NCBI GenBank assembly: GCA_019914945.1
Contig: CM034105.1
Span: 10,168,001-10,232,000 of the forward strand
DNA from: Typha latifolia
Lineage: Eukaryota > Streptophyta > Magnoliopsida > Poales > Typhaceae
Length of the DNA: 64,000 nt
Direction: 5' to 3'
Made by a program: the position numbers and the translations under genes
Shown here: one piece after another, positions 1 through 9,721 of the stretch
Numbering within the stretch: position 1 is the stretch's first letter
How the letters are laid out: every line of letters starts with the position of its first letter
Notes under the pieces: generated by a model
Databases searched by the model: none
Told to the model about the DNA's origin: nothing
The model's input: only the letters and a program-made list of their open reading frames with translations

Positions 1-1551
1 GATTTGGGATATGAGTATACTAATGATATATAGAGATGATTGGATATGATCATGCTATTATGAATTTGTGTCAGGATGATCTCTAGCATGAATATGCATG
101 TGATAGACTAGCAGGGATATACATATGTTAGATATATAGTTGGAGATTACATTGCATTATTTTTCTCTTGGCTTCTTTACCACCTAAATTCTTGATATGT
201 ATGACTTGTTATAGTACTTGATATATGCACATAATTTATCATATAGAAGGAAATGCATTAATCTCATTAATAGGAAAGTTAATAGAAAAAGCATGAGGGT
301 ACCCGAGTAGGCGCCAGGGTTAGGGGTGCCTAGAGTGATAATTATGGTCGCTGATATGCGATACCCCGTAGCCCATGTCTGTGGTCAATTGAGTCTATGT
401 GCACAGACAATCGGACACCTGCCATTCGCCAAGGCGTGCGTGTGGTGAGTTACCATCATGTGATTTCTATTAACTGGTGGGGTACCTAATTTGGATGAAT
501 TTTAATATACTCTTAGCATATGGCAGGGTATGATTATGAATAAGATACTCTTAGTATATGATAAGGTATGCTTTGAGCCTAGGGGCAATATGTTAAGATC
601 GAGTACCGGGTATTGACTATGCAAAGTGGTCTAGTATGATAATATTATACTGAGATGTTAGTGATGATGGTGATGTTGAGAAATGCATATGAACTAATAT
701 TCTTGATTTTCAAGTGGTCATTATGCATCATATGTGAGTGCATTTGGTATCATAACATGGTCATGGTCGTCATGCATCATATGTGCCATATTGAGAGAGT
801 TATGGTGATGGTATGACATGGAGATATGTTTATTCATTGTCGAGAATTATATACTTTTATCAGTTATGACATGATATCTACCTTTCATTTATGTATTATT
901 GATGACACATTCATATACTCATTCATGATATGATGCTCTTTCTGATTCATATTATATAGTACATAATTTACTCTTTGTTTGACATTACTGATTCAGGATA
1001 AGGTCTATTCACTAAGCCTTTTGCTCATGACTCTCTCTTTATTTGTTTTCTAACCCCTCAGATATTATGGTATGTGATAGTGACTTGAGATATCCTGAGG
1101 AGATATTTTAGAGCAAAGATGAGGTGAGCTATAGACGTGAGATGGTATAGAAGATAGTTTAACCAAATATTGAGTTATACCATTATTTGATATTTGTACT
1201 TTGTTATATAGATAATGATTTATATAATACATGTCAGATTATAGTATACTCGTGTATTAGTTCTTTTAGTTGTATCTTGATAGTTTGTTGTGGCCTGTGT
1301 AGGTCCTACCAGATTATGTAGTGGTCTAGTGTATATTATTGTGGACTTGGATATTTATACGTTAACAGGTCTATTTGGTGTTGGATTATTGAGCATGGAT
1401 ATGTTAACATGTTTTATTTGATGATGTCATGATCATATGTGCAGAGGAGTGTAGTTGTGTGTGACGGGCCCCACCCGACTTGTCGCGTGCGTCGCGCGTG
1501 CCGTGTGGGCACGTGGGCGTGCACGTGGTCGTGCCGGGCGGGGGCATTACA
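1..1551 (+). mobile_element. LTR of family E (copy E1), cut by the window start
   Basis: Non-coding and AT-rich, with a GC-rich tail at 1460-1551. It matches, in the same orientation, blocks of 58060-63313 and, inverted, 24293-26040. Shared landmarks are the start of this window, the 'acctaaattcttgatatg' block near 183 and the block around 1260-1320. It ends with TTACA directly against copia RT sequence. Complete family E LTRs begin TGTAAC, so TGTAA...TTACA fits as the terminal inverted repeat. No PBS follows it, so it is either a solo LTR or the 3' LTR of an element lying outside the window. No gene is seen. Confidence 0.7.
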
Positions 1552-2034
1552 GCTTGTCATTTGAAATTTAAATTATTTCAGATGGATGTTAAAAGTGCTT
1601 TCTTAAATAGTATTTTGAATGAAGATGTATATGTGGAACAACCTAACGGTTTTGAAGATAATAAATTTCTTTCTTATGTGTTTAAATTGAAAATGATCTC
1701 TACGGGCTAAATAAAGCTCCAAGGGCTTAGTATGAGAAGTTGACCATTTTTTTAGTGGATGCGGAGTTCACTCGAAGGGTAATGGACAAGACTTTGTTCA
1801 TTAGACGTAAGAACAAGAGTTTTGTGGCACAAATATATGTGGATGACATTGTCTTCGGGGCAATGAGTCAAAATTTAGCTGAGGAGTTTGTAGATTTCAT
1901 GCATAGTCATTTTAAGATGAGCATGATGGGTGAGCTGAAGTTCTTTTTGGGACTTTAAATTACTCAATTGGAGAAATGGATCTTTATCACTCAAATCAAG
2001 TATGCTTAAAATCTAGTGACAAAATTTGGGTTAA
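1552..2034 (+). pseudogene. Element D reverse transcriptase, first part
   Basis: This is the N-terminal and central part of a Ty1/copia RT domain. It starts mid-gene at ACHLKFKLFQMDVKSAFLN, the usual opening of the copia RT fold, and goes on through VYVEQPNGFE. A frameshift near 1700 (in LYGLNKAPRA) and a stop break the frame. The catalytic box QIYVDDIVFGA is intact at 1836-1847, followed by MSMMGELKFFLGL and a premature stop. The domain copied element RNA into cDNA inside virus-like particles. It ends at KFGL, exactly where element B inserted, and the next residues (ENVKHARTPMST) are found at 18232. Dead because of the stops, the frameshift and the insertion. Confidence 0.9.
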
Positions 2035-3071
2035 TGAAACAGCCGCCACCAAATACACGTGCCTCTCACGTGGGTAGAACCCACGTGGTTTCCATGTGAC
2101 CCGTTGGTCAAAGTTTTCTACGCGATAACAAGATAAGAACCCCACATTTTCATAAATAATACAACAACAGAAACCCAAATTATATAGGCCATAAAAAGCC
2201 CTAAAGTACATATTCATACATCGCAACAGAGTAAATGCCAATGCAGGGGCTACAGTTTTGACTTAGTTTACAATAATGGAAATAGATGAAAAAAATGGTA
2301 AACAAATCTTCTTTAGCTCCTCCACGATCTCGAGGTCATCTACTAATCTAAAAATATTTCTAGGTGGTGAGCACAAAGCCCAGCAAGTATATACCTCTAC
2401 AATCTAAAAGTAGTGTAAGAAAAGTGTCACACCATATACATATATGCCAATATAATCATAATAATATATCCATGCAACATGTCTATCATCTACAACTCAT
2501 ATAAATAATAAGGGAACATGTGATATGCATCGTTTAAACTAACAAAACCTTTCTCCCTTGCTCCATAGAGCCACATCCATAATTTATCACTATATGCTCA
2601 GCGAGCTATCCACCATATCATAACACATGCTCACCAATCATCTCATACATCGAGTAGGGAAAGACATCTAGCAGTAATATCGCCCATACATGCCTAGCGA
2701 CACTGCACATGACTAGTTGTTTGTGGCCAATAGATTGAGTACCCCAGTCGTAAGCCCACATCTTTTTCTCTACAATCATCACTGCGCACAGCGGGATAGT
2801 AAATAGCCCTCGGCTCATCAGTGGACATCATGACCCTACGTCATCGGGTATCACTAGATCTAAGACCCCTACCTCTCAATCATAGTTTCATATCACTAGT
2901 GGCTAGTCTCTGATAGGGCAGTGTGATTGCCTGAATGCCACTCAGGCTAACAATCTCAGGCATAGACCGTTTATCTCATAAGCACCATATAATGGATTCT
3001 AGTCAAGACTTAACTATATCGTAATACGTGTAAGTAGTGCAATGATCAACATCATTAATCATGTGACATAT
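2035..3071 (-). repeat. Element B 3' LTR, left segment
   Basis: In element sense this is the end of the LTR. It aligns with 15722-16790. It carries a perfect 9-bp inverted repeat, CACGTGGGT/ACCCACGTG, at 2067-2087, plus two further ACGTG motifs. It is broken at 3071 by element A and resumes at 9722 ('acatcaagttatcatactc', as at 16793). Confidence 0.85.
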
Positions 3072-3632
3072 TGATAAGCTCTGATACCAATTGATAAGAT
3101 CTGATACCATTTGATAAGATCTGGAACCAAAGATAAGCTACGCGACGATTCCTTCAAGATCTGAATGTATTACAAGAATTAGTCTGTGTGATCGTGAGAA
3201 ACTATTTGTCATATATTCTCCGGTAGTCAGAAAATTACGAAACTAATTGAGTTAGATTCGTAACTTTCTGATCGACAATTTTTGTATTTACACCCTTCGC
3301 AGATTCGAACTATACCAGGGACGAGAATATAGAATAATGTGGGTGATGGTGGTGGTGACGGGTGGAGTGGATGTTAGGGTTATGGATGGGTAGAGAGATG
3401 AATGTGGATTGTGAAAGTGGTTAAAGGATGTAGACGAAAAGAATGAAGTGGTCGAGATTCCAAAGAAGAGGAGTGGCTCGATAGTCGAGGGAGATTAGAA
3501 GTTAGGAGAAGCCTTGCCAACGGTAGAGGTAGAAGGTTGGTGAAGAGGGAGGAGGGAGGATGGAGAAGTCTAGAGACAAGATAAGAGGCAAGAAATCAAT
3601 AATCCAATTGCATAATGAATTTGGTTGCCATC

Positions 3633-3646
3633 CATATATATATAGA
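3633..3646 (-). promoter_or_regulatory. Putative TATA box of the element A LTR
   Basis: CTATATATATATGG on the minus strand, about 55 bp downstream (in sense) of the palindrome array. The same tract is conserved at about 9397-9411 in the other LTR and, in the sense strand, as CTCTATATATATG at 58896-58908 in element F. Position and conservation suggest the transcription start lies about 30 bp further on; this is inferred from sequence only. Confidence 0.5.
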
Positions 3647-3699
3647 GGCTAGCTAACAAGTCCTAAAATAATATGAAACCCTAACTCTAGAGGATTCCC

Positions 3700-3906
3700 G
3701 TCAATCGCGTTCGAACACGCCCGATCGCGTTCGAACGCACCAAAACACGTTCTCTATATGTGCGAACGCGATACAGGCATTCGAACGCACCATATGCTTT
3801 CTCTGTATTTGCGAACTTGATGCAGGCATTCGCAAGGGCGTTCGAACGTGACCCCTCCTGCATTCGAATGCGACCCCTCCTACGCTCGAATGCGACCTGT
3901 AGGAAT
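3700..3906. repeat. GTTCGAAC palindrome array in the U3 of element A
   Basis: At least six copies of a 12-bp near-palindrome: GCGTTCGAACAC, GCGTTCGAACGC (3727-3738, perfect), GCATTCGAACGC, GCGTTCGAACGT, GCATTCGAATGC and a CGCTCGAATGC variant. Half-sites such as TGCGAACGCGATACAGG lie between them. The array sits 60-270 bp inside the LTR start, upstream of the TATA-like tract, where U3 enhancers lie. The same array recurs at 9465-9655, 24030-24225, 40905-41055, 45205-45380 and 54885-55080, and in copia D at 22245-22325 and 31119-31400. Confidence 0.85.
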
Positions 3907-3966
3907 TTTATTTTAATGAAAATAAATACCAAATGCAATAAGAAAAGATCCTAACTAAGTGTGTCA

Positions 3967-3992
3967 ACCCACCATGCTTCCCCCACCTTGCC
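3967..3992 (-). promoter_or_regulatory. Element A polypurine tract (plus-strand primer)
   Basis: In sense the last internal bases read AAGGTGGGGGAAGCATGG then TGGGT, directly before the LTR start TGACAC. The purine run fits plus-strand priming. Element C (before 41162) has AAGGTTGTGGAAGCATGG and element F (before 60343) has AAGGTGGTCGAAAGTGTGG in the same place. Confidence 0.75.
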
Positions 3993-4468
3993 CTCAAGGT
4001 GAAAATTCGGGGAAACGCTCCAAGATATCAATCTCCAACTCCCATGTCGCCTCATCAGATGGCTTGCCAAGCCACTCAACTAGAATCTCCATCTCCAATC
4101 TAGTACCATATCGTCGTCGACGTTTAGCAAGTACTCAAATTGGCTCTACGATCTCTATCTCCTCCAATGGCTCCGGTAGAACCGATCTAACAATCTCATG
4201 ATCTCCAATGCGCTCTCTCAACAATGAAATATGAAAAATAGGATGCACTCTCAAACCCTCCGACTGCTCCAAACAATATGCAACCAGACCAATACGCTCC
4301 AACACCCGAAACAGACCAAAGTAGTGATGTGTTAACTTTTAGTTACGCATCGGACGTAAGGTCAACTGTCGATACGGCTGTACCCTCACAAACACCCAAC
4401 TGCTGATGTCTAACTCTTGCTCCCTTTGGCTACGATCATAAACTTGCTTCATGCGGTTTTGAGCAAGT
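3985..4468 (-). pseudogene. Element A chromodomain-containing pol tail
   Basis: This is the C-terminal end of the polyprotein after integrase. In the minus strand the region 4001-4110 reads as a chromodomain-like segment, ILVEWLGKPSDEATWEL followed by ERFP. That is the 'VEWKGL..EEATWE' signature that places the element among chromoviruses, where the domain guides integrase to chromatin marks. Element C carries the better preserved version (41190-41468). The upstream part (4200-4440) is broken by stops and contains a local duplication: 'ctatggctacgatcataaac' recurs at 4427 and 4497. Confidence 0.7.
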
Positions 4469-5480
4469 TTAAGATGAGCATGCAACCTCTTGCTCCCTAT
4501 GGCTACGATCATAAACTTGCTTCATGCGATTTTGAGCAAGTTTAAGATGAGCACACAACCTCCTCAATGTAGCGTCTCTATCCGTCAAAGCTAAGTCCAC
4601 CTCCGTATGATCTGCAGATGTCATAGGATCATAAGCATGTAACATTGGAGTCATGCATCCATACACCACCTCAAATGAAGTCATGCCAATGTTGCTATGG
4701 TAGGCGGTGCTATAAGACCACTCCGCCCACGGTAAGAACTCCAACCATCGTCTTGCCATCTCTCCAATAAAGCACCTCAAGTACTAATCAATGCCTCGAT
4801 TGACCACCTCAGTTTGGCCGTCCGTCTGTGGATGGTAGGCTGAACTGAAGTTCAATCGAGTCCCCTGCAATCTGAAAAACTCAGTCCAAAAGTTACTCAT
4901 AAATACACGATCACGATCCAAGACAATCGTGCGTGGCATGCCATGTAACCGAGCAACATCTCTAACAAAAATTTCAGCCACCAACTTGGCTGAAAACGAA
5001 TGTGACAATGTTGAAAAGTGCATATACTTGCTCAATCTGTCAACCACCACAAAAATAACAGAATAACCATGTACCAGCGAAAGACCCTCTATGAAATCCA
5101 TAGAAATGTCTTCCCAAACACGGTTCAGTATAGGTAAAGGCCGTAGTAATCCGGCCAATTTCAATGTGGTTGCCTTGGCCCTTTGACAAACTTTGCAAGC
5201 ACGGACAAAACTCCTCACATCCCGTTTCAATCTTGGCCATGTGCAACTCTGATATATCCTCCTATATGTCCTCAAGACACCCTCATGCGCAGCTCTGGAG
5301 TATGGTGGAAGTGCTCCAATAATTTCTACCGTAATCCATCATTTGCGGGCACTCGAATGCATCCGCGGTCCAGTAGCAACCCGCCTCGATTTTCCAACTC
5401 TGGATGGCACTCCGGATCATCCATCACCTCCTACAACAATCTCAAAATATCTAGGTCAGATGTACATGCATACCTCAGCT
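4469..5480 (-). pseudogene. Element A integrase
   Basis: Integrase inserts cDNA into host chromosomes. The N-terminal zinc-binding region ends in VRACKVCQRAK (near 5190). The DDE core shows all three acidic residues: Asp in [12 protein letters not shown], Asp in RTIVLDRDRVF, and Glu in [14 protein letters not shown]. The reading frame breaks between 4784 and 4780, then resumes with MARRWLEFLPWAEWSYSTAYHS...MTSFEVVYG, the conserved C-terminal part of the core. The DDE triad is intact although the element as a whole is dead. Confidence 0.88.
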
Positions 5481-6000
5481 CGTCAAGAAAGGGAAAGGTA
5501 GGAGATGAATAGGCTACAAGCTTGGCGGTATCGAGTTGGCGCGATAGTGCATTCGTCGCTCTATTTTCTGTTATCTTCTTGTATTGGATTTCATAATCAT
5601 ATTCCAGTAATTTTGTGACCCATCGTTGCTATGCCGGAGTGTGTATGCGCTGTCCCATAAAGTATGGAAGGCTCCTTTGATCAGTTCGGATAATGAATCG
5701 TCTACCGATCAAATAAGGTCTCCACTTTGTCACCGCATGCAGAATTGCCAACATCTCTCTCTCATATGTCGATAATTACTGAGATTTTTGTGACAAAGCC
5801 TTACTAAGACGCATCACATTCTACAATGAACTCTTCGGTGAAGTCGAGTAGCGCTAGAATGAGTGCCGTCGTCATTGCTTTTTTCAGTTTTTCAAAGGCT
5901 TGAAGTGGTTTCATCCGTCCATCTAAAAGAGTCATTCTTCAACAAAGAAGTGAGAGGAGCAGCGATCTTGCCATATCTGACGATGAAGCGTCGATAATAT
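5481..6000 (-). pseudogene. Element A RNase H
   Basis: Only short in-frame stretches survive. In the minus strand they read [23 protein letters not shown] (start of the connection/RNase H region), FTEEFIVECDAS (first catalytic Asp), LRTDQRSLPYFMGQRIHTP (the TDQRSL motif) and ENRATNALSRQLDTAK. The last normally reads N-VADALSR; here the Asp before ALSR is Asn. Several stops separate the pieces. The domain would degrade the RNA strand of the RNA:DNA hybrid. The tail (KLVAYSSPTFPFLDEL) leads into integrase and has a close counterpart in C (ELASFSAPTFPFF). Confidence 0.75.
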
Positions 6001-6846
6001 TCAGTCAGCCCAAAAAAATCCTCTCAATCCGGTGGTAGTAGTAGGAATAGGCCAAGCAGTCATACATGCAACCTTTTGAGGATCCACCGCTACACCATCC
6101 GCTGAAATGATGTGGCCTAAATACTTTACTTGTGGTACTCCCCATAGGTACTTGAATTTTTTGATCTTCAGTTGGTTTTGCTTCAACAAATTCATCATGT
6201 CCTCCAAATGTCGCCAATGCTCCAATTCAGTTCTGCTATACACCAAAATGCTGTCAAAAAATACCAAGACATACCTTCGCAAGAGAGGCCAAAATATATC
6301 ATTCATGAGGCCTTGAAAGGTAGTTGGAGCATTGGTGAGACGAAAAGGCATCACCCGGAACTCGTAATGCCCATTCGGAGTCCGAAATGCAGTTTTGTGC
6401 ACATCCGCTAAGTGAACTCTAATTTGATGATACCTGGCCTTCAACTCAAGCTTACTAAATATAGTCGCCCCTGCAAGCTCGTCCAACAACTCCTCGATAA
6501 CTGGAATGGGATACCAATCCTTGACGGTAATAGCGTTTAGTGCCCGATAGTCGACACAAAAATGCCATGTCCTGTCCTTTTTTCACACCAATAGCACGGG
6601 GGATGAGTATGAGCTATGACTTGGTTGAATGAGGCCTTGCTCCAACATCTCGGCAACCATCTTTGAGATAACTTCTTTTTGCACATGTGGATATCGATAT
6701 GGCCTCACGTTCGTCGGTGCAGCCTCAGGTACAATCTCTATGCAATGGTCTGCCGCTCTCCTCGGTGGCAACTCCTGTGGCTCCTCAAACAGTCTAGAAA
6801 AGTTATCTAATAAATTAGACAATTCAATGGTAGTACCTGAACTCAT
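6001..6846 (-). pseudogene. Element A reverse transcriptase with damaged active site
   Basis: Two frames cover the domain. The N-terminal part (6583-6846) reads VRPYRYPHVQKEVISKMVAEMLEQGLIQPSHSSYSSPVLLV. The core (6001-6489) reads ATIFSKLELKARYHQIRV, then KTAFRTPNGHYEFRVMPFRLTNAPTTFQ. The active-site box, normally F-F-D-D-I-L-V-Y-S in Ty3/gypsy, is FFDSILVYS: the second catalytic Asp is Ser (codon 6250-6252, minus strand). That alone should abolish polymerase activity. A stretch of about 90 bp between the two frames contains a stop. Ends with KYLGHIISADGVAVDPQKV and GLRGFF, as expected. Confidence 0.9.
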
Positions 6847-6849
6847 TTG

Positions 6850-7300
6850 AGGCTCATCTCCTGCTGGTCATAGGCCAAATTATACGCACAAGGTAGCCCC
6901 ATCATAGGCTGCATCACAGGAATCGGCGAAGACCGAACACCATCAAGCCACACATTTTTGTTTCCTTGTTTATATTTCATCCACATGCTCCGAAAATCAA
7001 ATCTGACGGGTCCCAAACTCTGTAACCACCGAGTACCAAAGACAATGTCCGCTCCTTACAGCACCAATGGATACAAGTCCACAATGATGTCATGTTCTTG
7101 CACCCGTATACTGACCCAGCGACACAAGCTCTCCACCCTAAGCTTCGTGCCGTCTCCAATAGTAACATCAAATCTTATGGTCAGCCCGGCATCCAAATCC
7201 AATCTTCTCACTAACCTCTCATATAAAAAGTTGTGTGTACTTCCCGAATCGATGAGAATGTGCACACAATGCTTTCTAACGAGTTCGTCTTACTCATAAT
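6850..7300 (-). pseudogene. Element A aspartic protease
   Basis: The minus strand shows MHILIDSGSTHNFLYERLV (7200-7265). DSG is the catalytic triad of retrotransposon aspartic proteases, which cut the gag-pol polyprotein. It is followed by LDAGLTIRFDVTIGDGTKL and, in another frame, LGWRACVAGSVYG. The active site is intact but the domain is split by frameshifts near 7060-7170. Element C carries the same protein (FDVTIGDGTTLWVDF) with a mutated active site. Confidence 0.82.
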
Positions 7301-8799
7301 GTCCTTGACGTGGAAGTACCCGAATATGCATGCATCGATATTTCAGCTTGGATATCTTCTTCCACGCCCTCCTCAACGGTCTCCTCATGGACCTCTTCTG
7401 GACACTCTCCATCATCAACAACCTCATCATCCTCCTCAAAACCGTCGATAAGCATCACACTCCTAATCGATTTAGAACACCAATGACCGGGGGTGAAACG
7501 CTCATCACATCAAAAGCAAAGTCCCTTCGCTTTTCGCTCCTCCACCTGGCAGGTGTGAGAGTTTGAACGGGGTGTCTTGTGCCTTCTGTAAAAAGTGGTC
7601 GTGGTCTAGTACTCACAACCGCTGTTTTTGAAATCGCAGAATTTTCAGCTAGCGTTTGAGGTGCAAACCGCCTATCTCGGTTGCCCCAATTTATTTTCGC
7701 TGCCATCATTAGAGCCCTATGCTTTTGTTCCATCCTCACGGCCTTCTCAAAGGCCTCTTGAAGGGTAGTAGGACATAGAGCACGAATATCCGCTTGTATC
7801 TCATCCCGCAGCCCTGAAATAAATATACTCATCAATATCCGTTCGGGCCATGGTAGCTCACAACGACTACTAACTCTTTCAAACTTAGCTTGGTACTCCA
7901 ATACGATTGTCCTCTGGACCATCTTGCTTAATGTGGTAGAAAAATCTTCATATGCCGCTTCCCAAATCTGCGTGTAATCCTCCTACAAAAATCAACCCAT
8001 CCAGTAAATCCATCACCACGAAGAATTGACCTATACCAATGCATTGCCGTTCTTTGGAGGTGAAAGCTTGCCATCTGGACTTTTGCATCTTCTACTGTAC
8101 CTTGACAATCAAAATATTGCTCAACTTGAAACACCCAATCGTTGGATCACCGTCTTAGAATTTTAGAAAGTCCAAGTGTGCGGTTCTCCCCCGAATAACA
8201 TTGTCGTGTTCGCAAAAGATCTTTAGTTTAGGTCTAAACCTTTGTGCAAGTTGATCACCTTCTCTAAATCCTTGAGCACGTCCATCCCCATCTCCATAGG
8301 AATCAACCTCATCCTCAAAGTGCCAATCCTCCTCATCGACGAAGCGCGCCGGTGCCGCACGCCTCTCGTGTTCCACCACCGCCGGTCTTGGGTTTTGCAA
8401 CGGAGGTGGAGAATGATGTGTGGGCATAGGTAAGAGGGGATTATTGACACTCGCATGACGCACCTGGACCTATGGGGTATCGGTTCGATGGAGTCCCACC
8501 GCTGGTCCTTCTTGAAACTTTGATCGCCTTCGAGGAGATAATGAATCAAATCAGTTCTTGATATATTCCTTGAATTCATTATGATCTTTTTGAATTGAGT
8601 CAACTCTATGCATCAATGTATGGAACATGCCCCTAATTTCATCCATATTCGCACTCATGGACGTTGATTGACTCAGTCCTGTCATAGTCGCTCCAAAGGA
8701 ATCGACCTCACGGTTAGTATCATCGTGGATTGAGTCCTCCCTTGTCAGTGTGCTCTCCATAGGTCTCCTTGTTGATGTCATATTCCTTGTTTCAACCAT
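7301..8799 (-). pseudogene. Element A gag
   Basis: Gag forms the virus-like particle. The likely start is the ATG at 8799 (minus), MVETRNMTSTRRPMEST, shortly after the PBS; A2 and F share this start. Then follow MSANMDEIRGMFHTLMHRVDSIQKDHNEFKEY (coiled-coil-like), a Pro-rich segment (MPTHHSPPPLQNPRP), the capsid-like region FQVEQYFDCQGTVEDAKVQMASFHLQRTAMHWYRS, and FERVSSRCELPWPERILMSIFISGLRDEIQADIRAL. The zinc knuckle survives in a shifted frame near 7480-7520 (C-F-x-C-DERFTPGHWC). Frames change at about 8550, 8150, 7925 and 7480, with stops between, so no continuous gag can be made. Confidence 0.85.
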
Positions 8800-8819
8800 T
8801 AATGGAGGTTTGAGGTTCG

Positions 8820-8837
8820 CCTTCTCTGATACTAAAT
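8820..8837 (-). promoter_or_regulatory. Element A primer-binding site
   Basis: In sense, directly after the LTR end AAGCTTATCA, the sequence reads ATTTAGTATCAGAGAAGG. It matches the initiator Met-tRNA-type PBS (TGGTATCAGAGC) with small changes. The LTR end beside it holds two further PBS-like copies. Confidence 0.75.
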
Positions 8838-9721
8838 TGATAAGCTTTGATACCAATTGATAAGCTCTGATACCACTCGATAAGACCTGGAACCAAAGAT
8901 AAGCTACGAGATGATTTTTTCAAGATCTGGATGTATTACAGGAATCAGTCTACGTGACTGTGGAAAAATATTCGTCAACTATTCTCCGGTAGTCAGAAAA
9001 TGATGAAACTAATTGGGTTAGATTCGTAACTTCCTGATCTACAATTTTCATATTTAGCCCTTCACATATTCAAATTGTGGTAGGGACGAAAATACATAAT
9101 AACGTGAGTGATTGTGGTGGTGACGGGTGGAGTGGATGTTAGGTTTATGGATGGATATGGAGATGAAGGTGGATTGCGGAAGTGGTTAAAGGATGTAGAT
9201 GAAGGGAACGAAGTGGTCAAGATCCCAAAAAAGAGGGGTGGCTCGACAGTCGAGGGAGATTAGAAGTTAGGATAAGCCTTGACAACGGTAGAGGTGGAAG
9301 GTTGGTGAAGAGGGAGGAGGGAGGAGGGAGAAGTCTACAGAGAAGATAAGATGCAAGAAATCAATAATCCAATTGCATAATGAATTTGGTTACCATCCAC
9401 ATATATATAGAGGCTAGCCAACAAGTCCTAAAACAATATGAAACCCTAATTCTAAAGGATTCCCATCGATCGCGTACGAACATGCCCGATCGCGTTCGTA
9501 CGCACCAAAATACATTCTCTGTATGTGTGAACGCGATGCAGGCGTTCGAACGTGGGCGTTCGAACTCGCCCGACCGCGTTCGAATGCACCATATGTGTTC
9601 TCTGTATTTGCGAACCTGATGCAGGCGTTCGCAAGGGTGTTCGAACGCGACCTACATGAATTTTATTTTAATGAAAATAAACACCAAATGCAATAAGAAA
9701 AGATCCTAACTAAGTGTATTA
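8838..9721 (-). repeat. Element A 5' LTR
   Basis: In sense it starts at 9721 (TGATAC expected; here the plus-strand end is TATTA) and ends at 8838. It contains the palindrome array at 9465-9655, a TATA-like ATATATATAG tract at 9401-9410 and three PBS-like units at 8838-8890. The sense-strand segment GGTTCGCAAATACAGAGAAC (minus, about 9595-9620) is shared with copia D at 31213-31234. Confidence 0.88.

Larger units (their letters stand above)
3072..3966 (-). repeat. Element A 3' LTR
   Basis: Its sense start is at 3966 and its sense end at 3072. In sense order it holds the GTTCGAAC palindrome array (3906-3700), a TATA-like tract (about 3645-3633, in CTATATATATATGG) and a purine/pyrimidine-skewed body. 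The sense end contains three copies of a roughly 20-bp PBS-like unit (3072-3124, plus strand TGATAAGCTCTGATACCAAT). The other LTR of A matches throughout with modest divergence, so the insertion is not recent. Confidence 0.88.
3072..9721 (-). mobile_element. Element A: Ty3/gypsy chromovirus, structurally complete but degenerate
   Basis: A 6650-bp minus-strand element with two LTRs (3072-3966, 895 bp; 8838-9721, 884 bp), both with TGATA...TATCA-type ends (one end decayed to TATTA). It has PBS, gag, protease, RT, RNase H, integrase, chromodomain tail and PPT in the usual order. It lies within the LTR of element B with target duplications CATAT (3067-3071) and CATGT (9722-9726), one mismatch. 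Many stops and frameshifts and a lost RT aspartate show it is dead. Related sequences here are C, A2, A3, F, F2 and the gag fragment at 56915-57493. A Reina/CRM/Galadriel-type chromovirus is likely; I cannot fix the clade without a tree. Confidence 0.9.

Noticed and set aside
3700..3906. Repeated GTTCGAAC motifs as tRNA genes or a CRISPR array
   Set aside because: No A box, cloverleaf or terminator for tRNA; spacing and unit length are irregular and the DNA is plant-type, so not CRISPR.
5183..5512. A 109-codon plus-strand frame over A
   Set aside because: Antisense shadow of the integrase region.
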